Shown here piece after piece: positions 41,697-51,254 of a stretch of DNA of 64,000 nucleotides. Below the pieces are notes generated by a model, which did not search any database, was not told the origin of the DNA, and worked only from the letters and a program-made list of their open reading frames with translations. How positions within the stretch are numbered: the stretch's first letter is position 1; each line of letters opens with the position of its first letter. This DNA comes from Terriglobus albidus. GTDB lineage: Bacteria; Acidobacteriota; Terriglobia; Terriglobales; Acidobacteriaceae. The position numbers and the translations under genes are program-made. The stretch is taken from contig NZ_CP042806.1 of assembly GCF_008000815.1 (NCBI RefSeq), positions 2,604,001 to 2,668,000 of the forward strand, written 5' to 3'.

Positions 41697-43856
41697 TTAG
41701 AACTTCATCTCTGCCTCCGTATGCTTTGCTAATTCGGATGGCGTCCGCCAGAAGGTACGAAACTTCTTCTCCGACAGTAGAGAAAGCTGATCTCCGCGAT
41801 GAGGGGAAGCGGGCTGCGACGATTCCCCGTAGGTGGTGATACCGACCGCCTTCGCGTGGTCGGAGAACTCTACAAGTGCGATGAAGGTCTCACCGTGAAT
41901 TGGGTTTCGCTCGCCCTGTGCGAGCGGACTCCAGGTAATGACGCGGAAGATGCCGGTGTTGCCAAAGCCTCCGTTTCCGGGAACGTTGACGTCGGCGATA
42001 TGGAAACGGGAGACCTCCCCAAAGGGACGGTCAAGCGCACCATACTTCGCGATCGTGTCACGCGCGGCGTCCGCCAGCATAGCCACGGCCTGCTGAGGAT
42101 CTTTGAGGCCCTTCGGTGTCCCAAGAGGATCGCTCATGCTCCAGGGGGATTGATAATTCTTGTCGCTGCTGAACTGCGGTCCAGCAAACTTGCCGGCCCA
42201 GGTCTCGAATAACAACGCCCCGCGCGCGTCATTGTCGTCATGGTGGTTCCAGGCACGCAGTACTGCTGCTGCCTGTTTCACAAGAGGATCGCTGCTGGAA
42301 GATGCTCCCTCCAGTAACTCCGGTAACAGACGGTCTGCCATCAGCGAACGTGTTGAAAGCTTGAGAGCAACGAAGTCATCGAAGGTGAGTTTGTTCTTTT
42401 GCTCCAAGAGAAGCGCCGATTGTTCTGATCGCAGGGACAGTGAGACAGGCGACATGTACGGCGGATATTTGGTTGGGTCAAGCGCCGGTAGCGCAGTATT
42501 GACCCACGGCGGATTATTTGTGTTCTGGATCCATCCGGCTGGAGGGTCAAGCACTCTCGGTAAATCTTCATAGGGATGAACCTTGGTCCAGAGGTTGTCA
42601 GAAGAATCTCCAGGCACAAGGCCGGACCAGTACGGGAAGTTACCGTGTGTCCGTACGGGAACGACGCCGTTGAACTGATAAAGGATATGGCCATCACGCC
42701 CGGCGTAAAGAATGTTGAAGGTCGGCACCTGCAGGCGCTTCAACTCCGCCTCTACGGCAGCAAAGCCTTTGGCCTTGTCAATATTCCAGTACTCTTCAAT
42801 GCCGAAAGGGCGGTCGAGTCCGGCAACACGCGTTGCAATGGTGGTTCCATCTTTGCGGGTGAAGACCGGCCCATGAACGGAAGCTCGGACCTGGAAGCTC
42901 TCTTCCTTGAGTGAGCCGTCAGCCTGGCGAACTTTGATCGATTTCGTCTTGACGTCGAATTTGTGGACTGTACCGTCATAGAGATATCCATCATCGCGTA
43001 GCGTGAGTTTGTAGATCGTGCCGGCCGAGATGGTGTTCACGGTATTGGTGATTCCGTGATCGTCCGTGAAGCAAAAACGAAGAACGGGGAAGCCAACCTG
43101 TGTGGCTCCGTACATGTCAATGCCTGGAGCGCTCAACTGTGCTTCGAAATAGGTTTGGTAGGACGGCGCCCACCCCAGATGCGGATTCATCAGCAGCATC
43201 GGATGCCCGTTGGCAGACTTGACCGGAGCGATCGCCCAGCCGTTGGATCCATCATCATCTCTGGCGGCCTCAAGGGCGTTCGGCAGGTGCAGCGCTGCTT
43301 CTGTGGTCGTGTTTCCGGAGGGAAGCGCCTTGAGCTCAGGCATGATGTAGTTGAATTCCATCACCCGTTCCCAGTGCGTGATGACGTCAACTCCAGTGAC
43401 AGGGAGCACACGCTTCGACTCGTCGCTGAGTTCATCCGGATGCTGCGCTGCGAAATCGTTGATGCCCTGGGCAAATGCATCGAGGTAAGATTTCATCTCT
43501 GCGCTCTGCTGGCGGTACCAGTCAGCGCCGCGCTCAGCCACATCATTGGCGGCATAGTAGCGATCGGTGGCGGCAAATGCTGTGCCCCAGTACTCGGCGG
43601 CACGGCCGCGAGATTCTCCATAAAGATGAAGCAGCAGATTGCCGTGCCCTTTGGCCTGCGCGTATCCGAACCCGTAGAACAGTCCGGGTGTGTTGCTGGC
43701 GAAGATGTGTGGAACGCCGTAGGTATCCCACACCACTTTGCCGTGTGGTGTGCTCTCAGTCTTTGAATGATGCTGCGCCGCAATACTGATGCTTGCCGTA
43801 AGTGACAGTGTGATGGCCGTCAGCGTACGGCAGAGACCTTGTCGTCGATTGATCAC
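41697..43856 (-). CDS. Penicillin acylase family protein (secreted)
   Basis: Ntn-hydrolase of 719 residues that would cleave N-acyl amides (beta-lactams, acyl-homoserine lactones or N-acyl amino acids) in the periplasm. A signal peptide (about 1-27) is followed by the alpha region (VVWDTYGVPHIFASNTPGLFYGFGYAQAKGHGNLLLH). The autoproteolytic site has nucleophile Ser204 in DGSNGWAIAP; classical members have GSNNW. Beta-region motifs: LLMNPHLGW, GFPVLRFCFTDDHGITNT, HGPVFTR and GGFGNTGIFRVITW. The GTG at 43856 is chosen because GGAAGGAAG precedes it and it begins the signal peptide. It is divergent from the receptor at 44132, sharing a 275-base control region. Substrate unknown. Confidence 0.9.
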   Translation of the reverse strand: MINRRQGLCRTLTAITLSLTASISIAAQHHSKTESTPHGKVVWDTYGVPHIFASNTPGLFYGFGYAQAKGHGNLLLHLYGESRGRAAEYWGTAFAATDRYYAANDVAERGADWYRQQSAEMKSYLDAFAQGINDFAAQHPDELSDESKRVLPVTGVDVITHWERVMEFNYIMPELKALPSGNTTTEAALHLPNALEAARDDDGSNGWAIAPVKSANGHPMLLMNPHLGWAPSYQTYFEAQLSAPGIDMYGATQVGFPVLRFCFTDDHGITNTVNTISAGTIYKLTLRDDGYLYDGTVHKFDVKTKSIKVRQADGSLKEESFQVRASVHGPVFTRKDGTTIATRVAGLDRPFGIEEYWNIDKAKGFAAVEAELKRLQVPTFNILYAGRDGHILYQFNGVVPVRTHGNFPYWSGLVPGDSSDNLWTKVHPYEDLPRVLDPPAGWIQNTNNPPWVNTALPALDPTKYPPYMSPVSLSLRSEQSALLLEQKNKLTFDDFVALKLSTRSLMADRLLPELLEGASSSSDPLVKQAAAVLRAWNHHDDNDARGALLFETWAGKFAGPQFSSDKNYQSPWSMSDPLGTPKGLKDPQQAVAMLADAARDTIAKYGALDRPFGEVSRFHIADVNVPGNGGFGNTGIFRVITWSPLAQGERNPIHGETFIALVEFSDHAKAVGITTYGESSQPASPHRGDQLSLLSEKKFRTFWRTPSELAKHTEAEMKF

Positions 43857-43975
43857 GAGCTTCCTTCCATGGACTGCGAATGGTTTCTGCAAGCACCTGG
43901 CCGATAGGCAATGAAGGTGGAGGAGCGCAGATACCATCCACTATCCAATGGTCATCGGACGAGAGGTAATCGTTT

Positions 43976-43998
43976 GTTTCTATCGAGGGATAGGAAAC
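43976..43998. promoter_or_regulatory. Palindrome between divergent acylase and receptor genes
   Basis: GTTTC-TATC and GATAGGAAAC form a near-perfect inverted repeat (one bulged C) around GAGG, roughly midway between the two divergent starts. It has the size of a repressor operator; the binding protein is unknown. Confidence 0.35.
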
Positions 43999-44131
43999 TT
44001 CTATTACAGCCAGAACAAAACGCCGCTTACACTCCCGCTTACAGTTATCAATCTCTACGACGAAGGGCAACCGGTCGCACGGCATGCTGGTGCTCCGTTC
44101 TTTTCAGGTATCAGAAACTGGAGGTCTCCCC

Positions 44132-46999
44132 GTGACGGGTAAGCGTCTTCTGTTATTGCTCAGTTCTATCTTTTTGGCCGTCTCCGCATATGCACAGACG
44201 GCTGAAATTCGTGTGGATGTGACCGATGCTACCGGTTCGGTCATTGTCGGCGCCAAGGTCAACGTCAGGAACACTGAGACCGGCCTGACCCAGGCGCTGA
44301 CGACAGACCAGTCAGGTCTTTCGCGTGCGGCAGCTCTGCCGCCTGGCCCTTATGAAGTGGTCACGGCCATGGAGGGCTTCAGCAATGACCGCAGTGCTAT
44401 CAATCTTACGGTTGGCCAGATCGGGGAACTGCATGTGCGTCTTGCTGCGGGCAGCGACACGCAAACCATCTCCGTTGAGGCCTCTGCTCCAGGCCTTGCC
44501 GTAGAGACCTCCACGACAACTGTCTCCGGTGTTATCACCCGCCAGCAACTACTGGATCTTCCTGTCATCAACCGCAGCTTTATCGCTCTGGCGCAGCTTC
44601 TGCCGGGCGGCGCGCCATCGCTCTCCGGCGATGCACGCTTCGGTACACAGACGGCCGTGGGAGGTAGCAACGTGCGTAGCGGCTACTCCACGCTGGTTGA
44701 CGGAGCCTCGCTCGATCACCCGATCTATGGATTCTCGATTGTTGACGTAAATCAGGACTCAGTGCGTGAATTTCGCGTTCTGCGAAATCAGTTTGATGCG
44801 GAGTATGGCCGCGCCGGAACCGCCGTTGTCGATGTGGTTACACGTTCCGGAACCAACAAGTACGATGCACTCTTCAATTATTTCGGCCGCCGCGATGCGC
44901 TCAATGCGCGCAACTATTTCAACAGCGGTAACCAGCCGCCGTTCTCTCTCAATCGTTACAGTACCGCGGTTGGAGGGCCAGTCGTCAGAGACAGAACCCA
45001 TTTCTTTGTCGCCGATGAGTACATAAAACAAACCTCTGCCTACTACCAGGCGCTGGCGGCAAGCAACCCCTTTGCCTCTCAGGTGAATGGAACCTATCCG
45101 AACAACACCACGGAAAAGACGCTCCAGGCAAAGCTCGATCACCAGATCAACGAGAAGAACTCAGGGTATCTGCGCTACCTGTGGGAGCAGCAGGACATCA
45201 ACGAGACGTACGCCTATAACGACAACTACTCGATCGCCTTCCATGATGTGATGGGGCAGTGGAGCCACATCTTCACGCCGTCAATGCTGAACAGCTTTCA
45301 GCTGGAGTTCCTTGACCAGAATACATATCGCTTCATCCTGGCTCAGGGAGCGCAGCAGGTACGGCCGTCATTCACGCTGGGAGCGCAGCCCAACAAACCT
45401 CAAGGGTATCCACGTAAGCGTGTCGGTCTGAATGACACCTTTTACATCACGAAGGGCCGGAACACTATCAAGCTGGGTACCCGCCTTACATACGAAGTGC
45501 TGCACTTTGACTCGAACTACTACGGTCAGGGCGTGTGGAACTTCAATACCGATGCGGCGTTCGACATCAACAACTCCGCCACCTGGCCAACCCGGCTCAC
45601 CATCGGGTCAGGTTTCTCGACGAAGGTCTACAAAAACTCCGAGCAGAGCTATTTCATCCAGGATGATGTCAAGCTGTCGCCACGTCTGACGATGAACGCC
45701 GGCCTGCGCTATGACTTCGAAACCGATCTACGCAGCCAGCGGTATGTAGCACATCTTCTGAACAACTCTGCCTATGCGGGGCTCTCCAATTACGTTTCAG
45801 CAGATCGCGGGAATGACTGGAATAATGTCCAGCCGCGTGTCGGTTTTGCCTATGATCTGATGGGCAAGGGAACAACGGTGCTGCGTGCGGCATATGGCGG
45901 TTACTCGGTCCGCAATCGTCCGTTCTTCAATATGCAGGGACAGACGGTGACCGACAACTTCACTGTCCAAATCAGCGATCCGAACTTGTTGAAGTACTAT
46001 CCCAACACCACCGCTGTGCTCGGCGGCCTGAGCCTGCAACAATACGTGGCGCTGCAGGGTGGGCGTCTAATCTATCTGCCCGGCGATCATTTGAACATTC
46101 CCTACGTACACGAGCTGACGGCTGGTGTACAACACGGGTTTGGCCGGAACTCTGTGCTGGTGGTGGACTTCGTCCGGCAGATCCAGACCGGCCTGCAGAC
46201 TGGGCACGACGCCAATCTTCCGGCCATCGGGCCGCTCAATAGCGCGCATCCGCGGCCGTTGAAGCAGTTCAGCACGGTAACGTTGTTTGATAGCACAACC
46301 ACGTCCTGGAATACGGCGCTGCAGGTGCAGTTCCGTACCCGCTATCGCCGCGCGAGTGTGCAGACTTCCTATGCGCTGGGGAAGGTCGTTTCCGATGGTC
46401 TGAACGACAATACGGCCGCTCCCTCGGATCCATTTCACCTCATGGGCAATGCTGACCGTGGTCTGGATGAGCTTGACCGCCGTCAGGTTCTGACAGTAGC
46501 TCCGATGTTCTATTTCCCATGGGGCATTCAGATCTCCGGCGTTGCCGCGGTCTTGACGACGACGCCGTTCAATATCACTTATGGACGCGACCTCGATGGC
46601 GATGGCAATACCAGCGATCGCCCAGCAGGTTTGACCAAGTTCGCCGGCGGCCACGCCAACCAGCACAATCTCGATCTGATCAACGCAGCGCGCACCCTCA
46701 AAACTGCCACGTCCTTCAATGGAGTTACCTTGCCGGCACTGAACCTGTCTCCGGTAACCATGAGCCAGCTCGCACAGGGCTCTGGAGGATCTCGCGTTGA
46801 TGTGCGAGGCGCGAAAGAGTTCAGCTTTCGCGAAGTCTTTAAGGTCAATCTCTTCGCCGAAGCCTACAACATCTTCAATACACCGGTCTTCAACGCACCG
46901 ACAGCGACCATCTCATCGACTGCCTTTCTTACTCGCAGCTCAGCGGCAGATCCTCGCCAACTGCAATTTGGTGTCCGGGTGACCTGGAACAACCGCTAA
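44132..46999 (+). CDS. Oar-like TonB-dependent receptor
   Basis: Outer-membrane receptor of 955 residues. Signal peptide VTGKRLLLLLSSIFLAVSAYAQ, CarboxypepD_reg domain (about 24-105, VDVTDATGSVIVGAKVNVRNTETG), plug domain (LDLPVINRSFIALAQLLPG; YSTLVDGASLDHPIYGFS), then a beta-barrel (FRVLRNQFDAEYGRAGTAVVDVVTRSGTN; MNAGLRYDFET; VQPRVGFAYDLM) ending QLQFGVRVTWNNR with a terminal aromatic-like barrel strand. It is shorter than the receptor at 57118. The GTG at 44132 is preceded by GGAGGT with an 8-base spacer, which decides the start over an upstream in-frame ATG at 44084. The acylase-VCBS fusion follows after 24 bases, so the two are probably one operon. Confidence 0.93.
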   Translation: MTGKRLLLLLSSIFLAVSAYAQTAEIRVDVTDATGSVIVGAKVNVRNTETGLTQALTTDQSGLSRAAALPPGPYEVVTAMEGFSNDRSAINLTVGQIGELHVRLAAGSDTQTISVEASAPGLAVETSTTTVSGVITRQQLLDLPVINRSFIALAQLLPGGAPSLSGDARFGTQTAVGGSNVRSGYSTLVDGASLDHPIYGFSIVDVNQDSVREFRVLRNQFDAEYGRAGTAVVDVVTRSGTNKYDALFNYFGRRDALNARNYFNSGNQPPFSLNRYSTAVGGPVVRDRTHFFVADEYIKQTSAYYQALAASNPFASQVNGTYPNNTTEKTLQAKLDHQINEKNSGYLRYLWEQQDINETYAYNDNYSIAFHDVMGQWSHIFTPSMLNSFQLEFLDQNTYRFILAQGAQQVRPSFTLGAQPNKPQGYPRKRVGLNDTFYITKGRNTIKLGTRLTYEVLHFDSNYYGQGVWNFNTDAAFDINNSATWPTRLTIGSGFSTKVYKNSEQSYFIQDDVKLSPRLTMNAGLRYDFETDLRSQRYVAHLLNNSAYAGLSNYVSADRGNDWNNVQPRVGFAYDLMGKGTTVLRAAYGGYSVRNRPFFNMQGQTVTDNFTVQISDPNLLKYYPNTTAVLGGLSLQQYVALQGGRLIYLPGDHLNIPYVHELTAGVQHGFGRNSVLVVDFVRQIQTGLQTGHDANLPAIGPLNSAHPRPLKQFSTVTLFDSTTTSWNTALQVQFRTRYRRASVQTSYALGKVVSDGLNDNTAAPSDPFHLMGNADRGLDELDRRQVLTVAPMFYFPWGIQISGVAAVLTTTPFNITYGRDLDGDGNTSDRPAGLTKFAGGHANQHNLDLINAARTLKTATSFNGVTLPALNLSPVTMSQLAQGSGGSRVDVRGAKEFSFREVFKVNLFAEAYNIFNTPVFNAPTATISSTAFLTRSSAADPRQLQFGVRVTWNNR

Positions 47000-47023
47000 C
47001 CGCTGCGTGTGAGGAGACGAGTG

Positions 47024-50000
47024 ATGAAAAACTGGGCTATGGCTGCAAGCATCGCCGCGAAGTCAGTCGCGGTAGTTGGGCTGGTATCTGCGATCACCGC
47101 ATCGGCGCAGTATCCTCCACCCGCGCCAATTAACCTGCAGCAGACCACTCCGCAGAAGCTACTGGGTTTGGCCAAGGAGAACCTGCCGGAGACCAGCGGA
47201 ACCGTTCTGGTGAAGGGGGTGAAGCAGCCCGTCCGTATCGTGCGTGACCGGTCTGGCGTGCCCCACATCTACGCGCAGAATACGGCCGACCTGTTCTTCG
47301 CGCAGGGGTATGTCGCTGCGCAGGATCGCATGTGGCAGCTCGAGATGTGGAGGCGCATGGGAGAGGGCAGGCTCTCCGAGGTGCTGGGGCCGCGTTACCT
47401 GGAACGCGACCGCTTTGCCCGCACGCTCCAGTACCGCGGCAATCTGCAGGAGGAGATGGCGAAATACCACCCGGAGGGGCAGGTCATCTTCGAATCGTTT
47501 GCCCGAGGAGTCAACGCGGCAATCGTCGAAACGCTCGAGTCAGGAAAGCTGCCGATTGAGTTTCGCCTGATGGGTTTTAATCCGGAACCCGTATGGACGG
47601 CGACGACACTGCTCAACCGCATGGTGGCTTGGAGCTTGACGCGCAATGTTGCCAGCGAAGTGGCGCGTGCCCTGGCGCTCAAAAAGGCAACTGTTGCGGA
47701 GGTCGATCGCGCTCTGGTCACCGATCCCGTGCATAAGACGGTCGTGCCGGAAGGACTCGATCTGGACGATATTACTCAGGAGATCCTGAACATTACGCGT
47801 GATGCCGGCGATCTCCGTTGGAAGTTTCAGGAGAGCAGTAGTAAATCTTCCACTGCCAGTTCGCCGACGACCGATCAGCAGAAGCTGGCGGACCAGACTC
47901 TGTCAGCACTCACGGAACAGATCGCCGGGAACAGTGATCTCGGCAGCAATAACTGGGTCATCGGCGGAGGTAAATCCGCGACCGGAATGCCGCTGCTCGC
48001 CAACGATCCGCACCGTGAGGTAGTGAACCCGTCACTACGTAGCTTTGTTCATCTGGTCGCTCCCGGCTGGAATGTGATCGGTGCAACCGAACCTGGGCTT
48101 CCAGGAGTCTCCATCGGTCACAACGAGAATGTTGCGTGGGGTTTCACCATCCTCGGTGTGGATCAGGAGGATCTCTACGTCGAGGAGACGAATCCCGAAA
48201 ACACAGCGTACCTCTACAAGGGAAAGTGGATTCCATTGAGCGTGGATCGCCAGTTGATCCGCGTGAAAGGGAAGCCTGCCCCAGAGATCTACGATGTGAG
48301 ATCGACGGAGCACGGCCCGCTGCTGTATCTGGACGCGAAGCGCCACCGCGGATACGCGCTGCGTTGGGTAGGCTCAATGCCGGGTGGTGCGGGATACCTG
48401 GGAAGCCTGAATGTGATGCAGGCGAAGAACTGGGATGAGTTTACGAAGGGCGTCGCAAAGTCCTGGTATCTCCCGTCACACAGCCTTGTATATGCCGATG
48501 TGAAGGGGAACTATGGCTACATTGCCGCAGCTGCGTCTCCGGTTCGTAAGGGTTGGGATGGTCTGCTGCCGGTTCCCGGTAAAGACGGGAGATACGAGTG
48601 GCAGGGCATCGAAGCGATGGAGTCGTTGCCACACGAGTTGAATGGCAGTCGTGGTTACTATGCTTCAGCGAACAACGATGTGGTGAGCCGGTATTTCTCA
48701 AAATACCAAAGCTCGCTCGGCTATGAGTACAGTGCGCCCTATCGCTTCGACCGCATTACGGAGGTACTGAGCCGAAAGCAAAAGTTCAGCCTGGACGATA
48801 TGGAGCACCTTCAGTTCGACCACAAGTCGCTGGTGGCGGAAAAGCTGGTACCGATGCTGAAGAGTGTTCCTGCCTCAGAAGTGGCAACACGAGATGCCAT
48901 CCATATGTTGTTGGGATGGAATTTGGATGTCTCCATGGATTCCACAGCCGCGACGCTGTATGAGTTCTGGTACTACAAGCTGGCGGCAAAGGTGTATACG
49001 GCGAACCTGCCGGAGAGCCTGAAGGGAGAGATCAAAAGTACCGATCCTCGTCAGGTGATCAGTTGGCTGTCCTCGGAAAAGGATCTCACCAAACGCAATA
49101 GCATCGTGACCGCAGCTCTTGATGAGGCTGTAGCGGAGATTCATAAGCGATTCGGAGCCGACCCTTCTGCCTGGGCGTGGGGAAAGGTCCACAAAGCCGA
49201 GCTGCGCCATCCCCTGGAGAATGACAAGACCGCCGTTGTCTTTCATCTGGATCCCGTATCGCGTGGAGGAGATGCGTTTACCATTCAAGCGACAAGTAAC
49301 GTTAGCCCCGCAGGCTCTTCAGAGTTTCATGGGGCCTCTGCCATGTTCGTCCTCGATCCGCAAAACTGGGACAGGTCGGTGGCTCTGAATGCGCCCGGCA
49401 ACCAGGCTAATGCAGGCGCAAAGCATGCAACCGATCTTGCCGCGGGGTGGGGCAATGGGGCGTACTTCCCACTTGCGTTTTCCAAAGCGAAGGTGGATGA
49501 AGTCGCCGAAGAGACGATGACACTCGCTCCTTACAGCGAAGCGGAGGGCAGCGATAAAGATGCCGCCTTTGAACGCGTACAGACGGACATCTTCAACATC
49601 CCTGCTGCTGTGACCATTGTCGTTGGTGATTATGACAATGACGGCTGGCCGGATATGTATGTCGGTTATCGCAGCGACATGAACCGCTTGTATCACAACG
49701 ACCACGGCAGGTTTGTCGACGTAACGTTGTCCAGCGGCATCATCGATACCAACGAGGTTCGCTCCGCCGCATGGGGTGATTACAACGGTGATGGGCTGCT
49801 CGATCTCTATGTCGGCTTTGGAATGACGTCAACGGTGCCAAACAGGCTATATCGAAACGATGGCAACGGGCATTTCACAGAGGTTGCACTTGCAAGCGGT
49901 CTTTACGATACAGGAGAGTCGAGACAGATTAGTTTTGTGGACTACGATAACGATGGCCTGGTTGACCTGGCGGTCGCCTTCCGTGAGAAGGAAAACAAGA

Positions 50001-50968
50001 TCTATCACAACGACGGCAACGGCCACTTCAGCGATACGACCGCGAAAACTGGCCTGGGCGATCCGCGCAAGACCATCGCCGGCGTCTGGTTCGACTATAA
50101 CCAGAGCGGACATCTAAGCCTGTTTGAAGCGAATCAGAACGGCGACGCCAATGGTTTCTACGTCAATGACGGCAACGGCCACTTTACTGACAAGGCAAAA
50201 GAGCTGGGAGTCGCGGCGGAGAACCGTGGCATCAATTATGGAAGCGTCGGCCTTGGCGTAATTGATATCAACAACGATGGTAAGCTCGATGTCTTTGCCG
50301 CCAACTATGGGCCTGCCTGGTTGTTGATGAACGATGGAACCCGGTTCCACGACGTAGCGCCTGAGGTGGGTCTAGGTATTAACGCCCATCTGGTCTCGAC
50401 CGGGTGGGGTGACTATGATAACGACGGCAAGCCTGATCTATATGCCGATGGATACCTGAGCGGCCACGAGAATATCCGCGACTATCTGTGGCACAACAAC
50501 GGCGGCACGTTTACCGATGTAACGCCCGGATACATGCTGAAGCACGATGCCGATCATGCTGTGGTCTGGGTCGACTTTGACAACGACGGCGCACTCGATC
50601 TTGCGTTGGCCGATCATGAGCGCGAAGGCGGAGTCAACCTCTATCGCAATGTGCTGCCGGTAGGCGCTCCCGGCCGATCGCTGGCTGTACTTGTCCTCGA
50701 CGATCAGGGGCATTACTCGCGCCCCGGAGCCGAGGTGAAGGTCTACCGCGCCGGGACAAAAGAGCTGCTTGGCTATCAGCTCGTCGATACTGGAAGTTCC
50801 TACAGCTCACAAAGTGCGTTGCCGCTGTATTTTGGTTTCGCGCAGCCGGCACGTGTTGACGTGGAGGTCATCAACCTCACGCAATCCGGTCGTAAGTCCA
50901 CCTGGGTGCGCAATGTGAACCCGGCGGACTATCACGGGAAAATGCTGCAGGTGAGAGCAATACGTTAG
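47024..50968 (+). CDS. Penicillin acylase fused to VCBS/FG-GAP repeats and a UnbV domain
   Basis: 1314 residues, about 500 longer than a penicillin acylase. Signal peptide to about 30 (SAITASAQ). The acylase domain (about 55-845) has VRIVRDRSGVPHIYAQNTADLFFAQGYVAAQDRMWQLEMWRR, the nucleophile Ser308 in DLGSNNWVIGGGKSATG, and LLANDPHREVVNPS. From about 863 there are seven FG-GAP/VCBS-type repeats with calcium-loop motifs: GDYDNDGWPD, GDYNGDGLLD, VDYDNDGLVD, FDYNQSGHLS (degenerate), IDINNDGKLD, GDYDNDGKPD, VDFDNDGALD. The C-terminal ASPIC/UnbV domain has PGAEVKVYRAGTKELL and SSYSSQSALPLYFGF. GAGGAG stands 8 bases before the ATG. Likely exported; the propeller-like part may bind a ligand or the cell surface. 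Confidence 0.93.
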   Translation: MKNWAMAASIAAKSVAVVGLVSAITASAQYPPPAPINLQQTTPQKLLGLAKENLPETSGTVLVKGVKQPVRIVRDRSGVPHIYAQNTADLFFAQGYVAAQDRMWQLEMWRRMGEGRLSEVLGPRYLERDRFARTLQYRGNLQEEMAKYHPEGQVIFESFARGVNAAIVETLESGKLPIEFRLMGFNPEPVWTATTLLNRMVAWSLTRNVASEVARALALKKATVAEVDRALVTDPVHKTVVPEGLDLDDITQEILNITRDAGDLRWKFQESSSKSSTASSPTTDQQKLADQTLSALTEQIAGNSDLGSNNWVIGGGKSATGMPLLANDPHREVVNPSLRSFVHLVAPGWNVIGATEPGLPGVSIGHNENVAWGFTILGVDQEDLYVEETNPENTAYLYKGKWIPLSVDRQLIRVKGKPAPEIYDVRSTEHGPLLYLDAKRHRGYALRWVGSMPGGAGYLGSLNVMQAKNWDEFTKGVAKSWYLPSHSLVYADVKGNYGYIAAAASPVRKGWDGLLPVPGKDGRYEWQGIEAMESLPHELNGSRGYYASANNDVVSRYFSKYQSSLGYEYSAPYRFDRITEVLSRKQKFSLDDMEHLQFDHKSLVAEKLVPMLKSVPASEVATRDAIHMLLGWNLDVSMDSTAATLYEFWYYKLAAKVYTANLPESLKGEIKSTDPRQVISWLSSEKDLTKRNSIVTAALDEAVAEIHKRFGADPSAWAWGKVHKAELRHPLENDKTAVVFHLDPVSRGGDAFTIQATSNVSPAGSSEFHGASAMFVLDPQNWDRSVALNAPGNQANAGAKHATDLAAGWGNGAYFPLAFSKAKVDEVAEETMTLAPYSEAEGSDKDAAFERVQTDIFNIPAAVTIVVGDYDNDGWPDMYVGYRSDMNRLYHNDHGRFVDVTLSSGIIDTNEVRSAAWGDYNGDGLLDLYVGFGMTSTVPNRLYRNDGNGHFTEVALASGLYDTGESRQISFVDYDNDGLVDLAVAFREKENKIYHNDGNGHFSDTTAKTGLGDPRKTIAGVWFDYNQSGHLSLFEANQNGDANGFYVNDGNGHFTDKAKELGVAAENRGINYGSVGLGVIDINNDGKLDVFAANYGPAWLLMNDGTRFHDVAPEVGLGINAHLVSTGWGDYDNDGKPDLYADGYLSGHENIRDYLWHNNGGTFTDVTPGYMLKHDADHAVVWVDFDNDGALDLALADHEREGGVNLYRNVLPVGAPGRSLAVLVLDDQGHYSRPGAEVKVYRAGTKELLGYQLVDTGSSYSSQSALPLYFGFAQPARVDVEVINLTQSGRKSTWVRNVNPADYHGKMLQVRAIR

Positions 50969-50980
50969 TCTCCGATGATC

Positions 50981-51023
50981 GGAAGGGGCGGAAACGTTCA
51001 ATCGTTCAAGGAAACGCCCTTCC
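50981..51023 (+). terminator. Hairpin after the acylase-VCBS gene
   Basis: GGAAGGGGCG and CGCCCTTCC pair with one bulged base around a 24-base loop, starting 12 bases after the stop codon. There is no T-tract, so it may protect the 3' end rather than terminate. Confidence 0.4.
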
Positions 51024-51254
51024 ATCCAGCACTTGCGCGAAGGATCGAGGGCTTATCGGGCAACGCCCCGCCTGCCTGTGTCCAGGTGGAGGCGATAACC
51101 CTTGTCTTGAAGGAAAGATAAAGGTCGTGTTAAGATCGCGATCAACAGCGCACTTCAGCATCATTTCTAAAGAAATCATTCCTTCCCCATAGTTGTTGGC
51201 TTGGCAGCTCACGCTATCGGCGAAGCTCCATCCATGCGTATGAGGAGAGTTCGA

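Noticed and set aside
46067-46666. 199-residue minus-strand frame inside the receptor gene
   Set aside because: Antisense shadow of a firm Oar-like receptor barrel.
47009-47023. GTG at 47009 as start of the acylase-VCBS protein
   Set aside because: The GTG lies within the GAGGAG ribosome binding site region; the ATG at 47024 has correct spacing and starts the signal peptide.
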